From contig JAFBJZ010000344.1 of assembly GCA_016785225.1 (NCBI GenBank), forward strand, positions 2,791,501 to 2,855,500: a DNA stretch of 64,000 bases, read 5' to 3'. A program made the position numbers and the translations under genes. The stretch is from Psettodes erumei (lineage: Eukaryota > Chordata > Actinopteri > Pleuronectiformes > Psettodidae). The stretch's first letter is position 1; the number at the start of each line of letters is the position of its first letter. This document shows, in pieces, positions 58,982 through 64,000 of this stretch. The notes under the pieces were generated by a model. The model saw nothing but the letters and a program-made list of their open reading frames with translations. It was not told the DNA's origin and ran no database searches.

Positions 58982-61900
58982 ATGGGGCTGTTAGATGAAG
59001 AAATTGCATTCCACTCCAGCATACCTGTGCCACTGGATATAACAGTGGCTGTAGTCTACTTTGTTTTTGGTGAGTAAAGTCAGCAAAATATACAAACCTG
59101 AGTGAATAATGATGTCAGAGTTTTCTATTTATTCTGCTAAAGTTTGAAATGAGTAATGACTTCTGATTTGTATTCCACTTTCACCCGAACCTGCTCTATA
59201 ACATTTCCCATACCAGCATCTGTGTATAAGTGTATCCTTCCCGAGCTGTAATACGTACCCCCTGAAGCAGCCAGTGTTCCTGTATTGCCTGAGCTTCTAA
59301 CACAAAAGCATACGGGGATCTCTGATCACGAATTCTGGGGCTAGACCATGTGCTGAAACATAATCATGTCGCTGGTGTAACTTTCATCTCAATCTTTGAT
59401 CTTGGCTGCATTACAGGAGAATCCTTACATTTAATGAAGTCATAGGTTGCACAGTGTCAGAAACTAAAAAGACAAAAATCTAATATAAGAATTATTTTGT
59501 CATTGTCCTTTTTTACCGACTCTAATTTAACAATACCAATTTAAAGATGGTAATTTTATACTCACAGCAGTTTACTTCTTAATTGACTGTTCATTTGGCA
59601 TTCATGGAGTAGTCAGCAGTGATGGAGCTATATGCAAATGTAAATGTTTTCTTGTTTTTGTTTTACCTCTGTCAGAGTTCTGTTCAAATCTGTGGTACTT
59701 GGTAAAAGATTGTGTACAGTTGTCTTCGTGTTACCTTCAGACTTTGCAACTGTTTCCTTTTTTTCCAGTTTCTATGCTATGCTAAGCTAAGTGAAGCGGT
59801 TGTTTGCTTTAGTCTCTTAACAGAGTGGTACCTTCTCATCTAATTCTCTGCAAGGAAACAAACGCAGGAAAAAGGTTGCCATTGCTTGCATCCAGTACAA
59901 TTCTGACAAAGTGTTGAGAAAAATGCCTAAAATCAGATCCTCCTGACACTGTATTTTTCCTTCAGGATTATGTTCACTGTTTGGCAACAGCACACTGCTG
60001 TATGTGTCCTACAAGAAAAAGCACCTGCTGAAACCTGCTGAGTACTTCATCATCAACCTAGCCGTTAGTGACCTGGGCCTGACTCTGTCCCTTTACCCAA
60101 TGGCAATATCATCAAGCTTCTACCACAGGTACTACATCTGGCTGTGACTGTAGCATTAACAGGCAATAAAATGAAGAAGCAAAGGCAATGCAGTTATTAT
60201 CCACCAGAAAATCAGGCACTTTGATGTGAAACACATGTGCTATGTAAGGAAGATTGTTATAGGTGCTGCTTTTAAATTGGACTCTCTTTCAAATTTCATG
60301 GTTGATTCAAATATATGCTTGGTTAGCAGTGTGATTGCCAGTGAGTTCACAGATATGGAGTGTAATGCTGTTGCTACTCTCTTGTTTTTTCAACTTCTCC
60401 CTCATTGATCTTGCCTCTCTGTCCTCTTTCTCTTTATCACCCACCCGCCCCCCTTTGCCTTCCCACACAGGTGGTTGTACGGGAAAACAGTGTGCTCCAT
60501 ATATGCTTTCTGTGGCATGCTGTTTGGCATCTGCAGTCTGAGCACTTTAACGCTGCTTAGCATGGTGTGCTTTGTAAAAGTATGCTATCCACTCTACGGT
60601 AAGTGTTCGGAGTGGCCGCTTTTGCCAAGTGAAATGACACAGGATTAGACATCACGTCACTAAGTGGCTGATTTGTCTTGTGGAAGAAAACAAAATGATA
60701 ATCCCTTTGTGAAGCACTGCACATTAGCCTGTCTTTGATGACGGACAAGTCCAGGGACTGCACTCAATAAGGATTACTTGTGATGTTGGTTAATGCTGTG
60801 CAACAGGGCCTTCTATTGGACATCAAGAGAGAATTTTCAATTCAAAGCACTTAAACACTTAAACTTTTTTAAAATTAAAATATACAGTATTTCATCTATT
60901 GCATTAATTTTTATGCCTCACTGTGGCACTGTATCTCATCTCTTCCACATTTACAGCAGCGTTCACTTCATTGCCACCAGTGGCTAGTCACAATGTCTAC
61001 ATAATAAGATGATGTAACATTGCTCGTCATTCAATCATGTCTTGTTGCTTCCGAGGCCTTATCTTTGAACTGTTGCCTCAGGCTAACCAGAGGCCTGCAG
61101 CCACCTAATTGCTCCTGCTCTACCTGAGCTAGTTTAACAATTAAAAACTCCAGATAATTACCCTGTACTCCTTTTAGCACTCCAGCCAAATGCCTGCCAA
61201 GCTGCCTCTCACCATGAAAAAAGAGAGATTCTGGAACTAGACTCTGCATCTGCAGAAATAAAACTCTGACCAAAAAAAATCCAGGACTGGGCTGCTTGCC
61301 TCTGGCTGGAATATGCCCAGGGTGCAGCAGCTCAATGTGGCTGAGGGAGAATAACCTCAATTTGTCTCCTGGAGTGAGAACCCATATTCCTGCAATAAGC
61401 CCATTCAAGGACCATCTTTCCTGGAGTTTGAATGTGTTGGGCAAGTATGGCATGGCATGTAGCTTTTAATTTTTCTATGTTCAAGGAGAGAATGGTGTAT
61501 GGTCCCAAACACACCTGTGCTGAAACACTGTCATTCACTTCTTGAATAACATTGTGAGGATAAACAACATGACCATGTTTGCCAATTACCATCAAGCAGG
61601 GTCACGCTTCCATTAGTTACACATCCTGGCAAACAAACTGATGATGTGGAGTAATGCACATTTCCTTCTGTGACCGAGATATATATTTCAGTATTATCCA
61701 GTGGCAAGCCCCTTTATGGAGAAGGGGAAACTTCATTCCAGACTTACTGAATCAGACTTGGAATGGAAGATTTCTTTGCCTTCCACAATCATGATGTACC
61801 TGGACTGGATAAACTTGGACACCAGCAGCCTTATGTTCTCGCTGTATGACTTACCTCGCCTCAACTCATCCAGCTCTGTTCAGGGTGAAAGAGATTCGTC

Positions 61901-64000
61901 CGTGCCTTATGTATGCCTTGTGCATGCAGTAGGAAGAAGGTTTCGGCACAGACATAAGAACTGGCTGTTATGATCCGTGTCCTTTTGGGTTTCTGTCTGG
62001 TGTGTTTTCTCCTGGTGTTGCTATCTGTTAGGGCTCCCCCTGCTGTTCTTCCCCTTTTGGTTAATCACCTGGCTAATTCCCTGCACCTGTGTCTTGTTTG
62101 CTCGTCACTCCACAGTTTACTTAAACCCTGCCTCACATTTCCCTGGTGTCAAAATGTGACCATTTCACGCCTGAGCCAAGAACCCTGTACGCTAGCCTGA
62201 TCTGTTTCCGTAGACACATTTATGCCTGACCACCGTTTCTTGCCTTAACCTGTTGGATTTGTTTTCTGTTTCTCTGGTTTTTGACTCGGACTGTTTGACC
62301 ACGCCTCTGATTTTGCTGCCCTGGTTTTCTGACCCCGATAACAGACTTGTGACACGTTTTTTTGGATTTGCGACTTTTGGATTGTTGATAATAAAGATCA
62401 TTGCCAGCACACACTGTCTTGCGCCTGGTTCCTGTACTGATCATCACACTGGCCATCCACTCTATGTGTTTTAAAGGAATCGACCTGTGAAGTATGCCTT
62501 TGTAATGAGGTTTTGCCTCATCTCTACATAATGAGGCATCTCACGCTGTCACAGTCTGTCCTCAAACTGACTTACTAATCAAACTAACTTGATTAGAATC
62601 TTGTTTTCCTTGTGGACTTTCCTTTGACCTTGGTGTTTCCTGTTTTATTTTGGTAGTTATCACCTACAGTGTCTAATGTGCTCCACCTATGTCTCATTAT
62701 CCCTGTCTCCCTAGTGTATTTAAGTCTCCCTGAGTTAAGTTAAGTTCTTTCCTTTAGTTCTTTTTGTATTTGGTACTCTGCAGCCTTTTGTTAAAAAAAC
62801 CCAAGTTTCACACCCTGGCCTATCTCTTGTCTGCATCTGGGTCCTCTATCTTAAATCCCCTCAGACACATTCTGGCATCTCAGAAAACCAGCGTTATCAA
62901 ATAACCTAAAGAATTGCATCATCTAATTTACTGTGACATACAGTGTTTTGGCAAATTACTGAACTATCTTTTTGCCAGAAACATTCAGCAACATGAGTAA
63001 TAAAATATAAACCTGATTTGTTTTCACAGGAAACAAGTTTAATTGTGTTCACGGCTGTCTGCTGATTGCCTGTGCTTGGGCCTATGCCCTGTTATTTGCC
63101 TGCTCCCCGCTGGCCCACTGGGGGGAATATGGACCAGAGCCCTATGGTACCGCTTGCTGCATTGACTGGCATCTCTCCAACCAGCACACCACGGCACGCT
63201 CCTACACTGTGGCACTGTTCATCTTCTGCTACATCCTTCCATGCTGCGTTATTGTAGCATCCTACACGGGTATTCTGGTCACAGTGCATGCGTCCCGCAA
63301 GACTATGGAGCAACATGCATTGAGGCAGACACACATGAGCAGCATCCAGACGATTATTGTTAAGGTAAGTGTGACTTCTAAATCAACTCAATTTATCACT
63401 TCCATCATGCCAGAGATACTTTTGCAAATTCTCTTAATTCCAAATAATGACTTAAAGATATCATGTTCTGAAAATAATCCTTCAAACTCCACAGAAATTC
63501 ACTCTTGAGAAACCAGTTTGTGGATTTTGCTTTAATGCTTCTGCAGTTGTCTTTGCTCTATTTTTCTCACCTTTTACATGGTATTTTCAAAAGGGCATTT
63601 TTGTGTCTGTTCGCTCTTTCTCTTTTTCCTGCAAGCTAAGTGTTGCTGTCTGCATCGGTTTCTTTGCGGCATGGAGTCCATATGCCGTGGTGTCCATGTG
63701 GGCTGCTTTTGGACACGTTGAGAACATCCCTCCCCTGGCATTTGCCATGCCAGCCATGTTTGCCAAGTCCTCCACCATCTACAACCCGATCATCTACCTA
63801 CTGCTGAGGCCGAACTTCCGCAGGACAATGCGCAGGGACGTGGCTACTCTATGCCGCACTTGTCTGAAGAGCTGCCTCTGCAACCAGGGCCCAGAAAATT
63901 GCTGCTCTAAGCCAGAGGTCAGGGTCAAACTTCGTACAGTCCACCAACAGACCAACCAAATGCACTCATGCAACTCCTCTGCTCAACCTCCTGTGGTTGC
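58982..64000 (+). CDS. Neuropsin-group (Opn5-like) opsin, 3' end beyond window
   Basis: A seven-helix retinal-binding GPCR of the Opn5 group, which includes the fish Opn6-9 types. Exons: 58982-59069, 59966-60128, 60471-60598, 63030-63364, 63636 to past 64000, all GT-AG and in phase. About 360 residues lie inside the window. Seen: short N-terminus (MGLLDEEIAFHSSIP) without an N-glycosylation sequon, TM1 LFGNSTLLYVS, TM2 INLAVSDLG, the ECL1 Cys in KTVCSIYAFCG, and ECL2 PEPYGTACCIDWHL with Glu181 and Cys187 equivalents. TM6 reads FFAAWSPYAVVSMWAAFG and TM7 AKSSTIYNPIIY, with the retinal Lys (296) and NPxxY. The Cys-rich tail may be palmitoylated. Oddities: no (D/E)RY, and Cys at position 188. 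It is most like Opn6-type sequences as I remember them, but the subtype is not certain. Confidence 0.9.
61961..62453 (+). mobile_element. Solo LTR of the same Gypsy family with 5-bp target duplication
   Basis: The LTR proper is 61966-62448 (483 bases), TGTTATGATC...GATCATCACA, collinear with the LTRs at 45875 and 50175 but clearly more diverged. It is flanked by CTGGC on both sides (61961-61965 and 62449-62453), the expected 5-base duplication. It arose by LTR-LTR recombination after insertion into the opsin intron. Confidence 0.93.
62547..62869 (+). mobile_element. Second LTR-like sequence (different family)
   Basis: Starts TGTCACAGTC and ends CAGACACA. It contains 'gtgtatttaagtctcc', a TATA-like box followed by sequence of the style seen in other fish Gypsy LTRs. 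No target duplication is evident and the edges are approximate, so it could be an old solo LTR. Confidence 0.4.

Larger units (their letters stand above)
60599..63029 (+). other. Opsin intron 3 with inserted LTR sequences
   Basis: A 2.4-kb intron, donor gtaagt and acceptor ttttcacag. It holds a solo LTR of the Gypsy family at 61966 and a second LTR-like unit at 62547. The stretch 61030-61960 has unusually long minus-strand frames (140 and 87 codons) with no domain that I recognise. Confidence 0.8.

Noticed and set aside
61031..61595. Two minus-strand frames (140 and 87 codons) in opsin intron 3
   Set aside because: The frames overlap out of phase and show no domain. This might be a decayed transposon fragment, but I cannot support a call.

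Overview
This window looks like nuclear DNA from a teleost fish, probably a percomorph. The genes have many short exons with GT-AG introns, CA/TG microsatellites are frequent, and the introns hold decayed dispersed repeats with sequence signatures that I associate with percomorph genomes. All exon coordinates below were read by hand from splice signals, reading-frame continuity and remembered family sequences; nothing was searched.

Layout. (1) From the left edge to about 38.6 kb lies phlpp1 (+), a PH-domain, leucine-rich-repeat, PP2C-type protein phosphatase in 17 coding exons. Exon 1 sits in a CpG-rich block. Intron 1 is about 21 kb and shows no gene, only microsatellites and decayed repeats. 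Exons 2-17 are compact (23.1-37.3 kb). (2) Tail-to-tail with it, 38,983-44,593 (-), is a complete 14-exon meprin A subunit beta gene (mep1b): signal peptide, propeptide, astacin protease, MAM, MATH, EGF, transmembrane segment. (3) At 45,875-50,647 a Ty3/Gypsy LTR retrotransposon of chromovirus type (gag, RT, RNase H, integrase, chromodomain) has inserted behind the mep1b promoter. Its coding region is broken, yet its two LTRs are nearly identical. (4) 50.6-57 kb is AT-rich and I see no gene in it. (5) From 58,982 to the right edge is a neuropsin-group (Opn5-like) opsin (+), four complete coding exons plus a fifth cut by the window end. Its intron 3 carries a solo LTR of the same retroelement family with a clear 5-bp target duplication, and a second LTR-like sequence.

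The three genes do not form a functional unit, but their linkage is informative. In human, PHLPP1 and MEP1B lie on 18q, while MEP1A and OPN5 lie near each other on 6p12. A meprin next to a neuropsin-type opsin here therefore fits an old paralogous block.

The points most worth a second look are: (a) the opsin has V-C-F where class A receptors have (D/E)RY, and has Cys at the position equivalent to bovine rhodopsin 188, a residue tied to self-regeneration in Opn5L1; (b) the sequence just inside the retroelement 5' LTR is not tRNA-like but can pair with the presumed 5' end of the element's own RNA, the layout expected of Tf1/sushi-type self-priming; (c) phlpp1 has no in-frame ATG upstream of conserved N-terminal residues, although a plausible ATG exists in another frame; (d) a phlpp1 intron with a GC donor.
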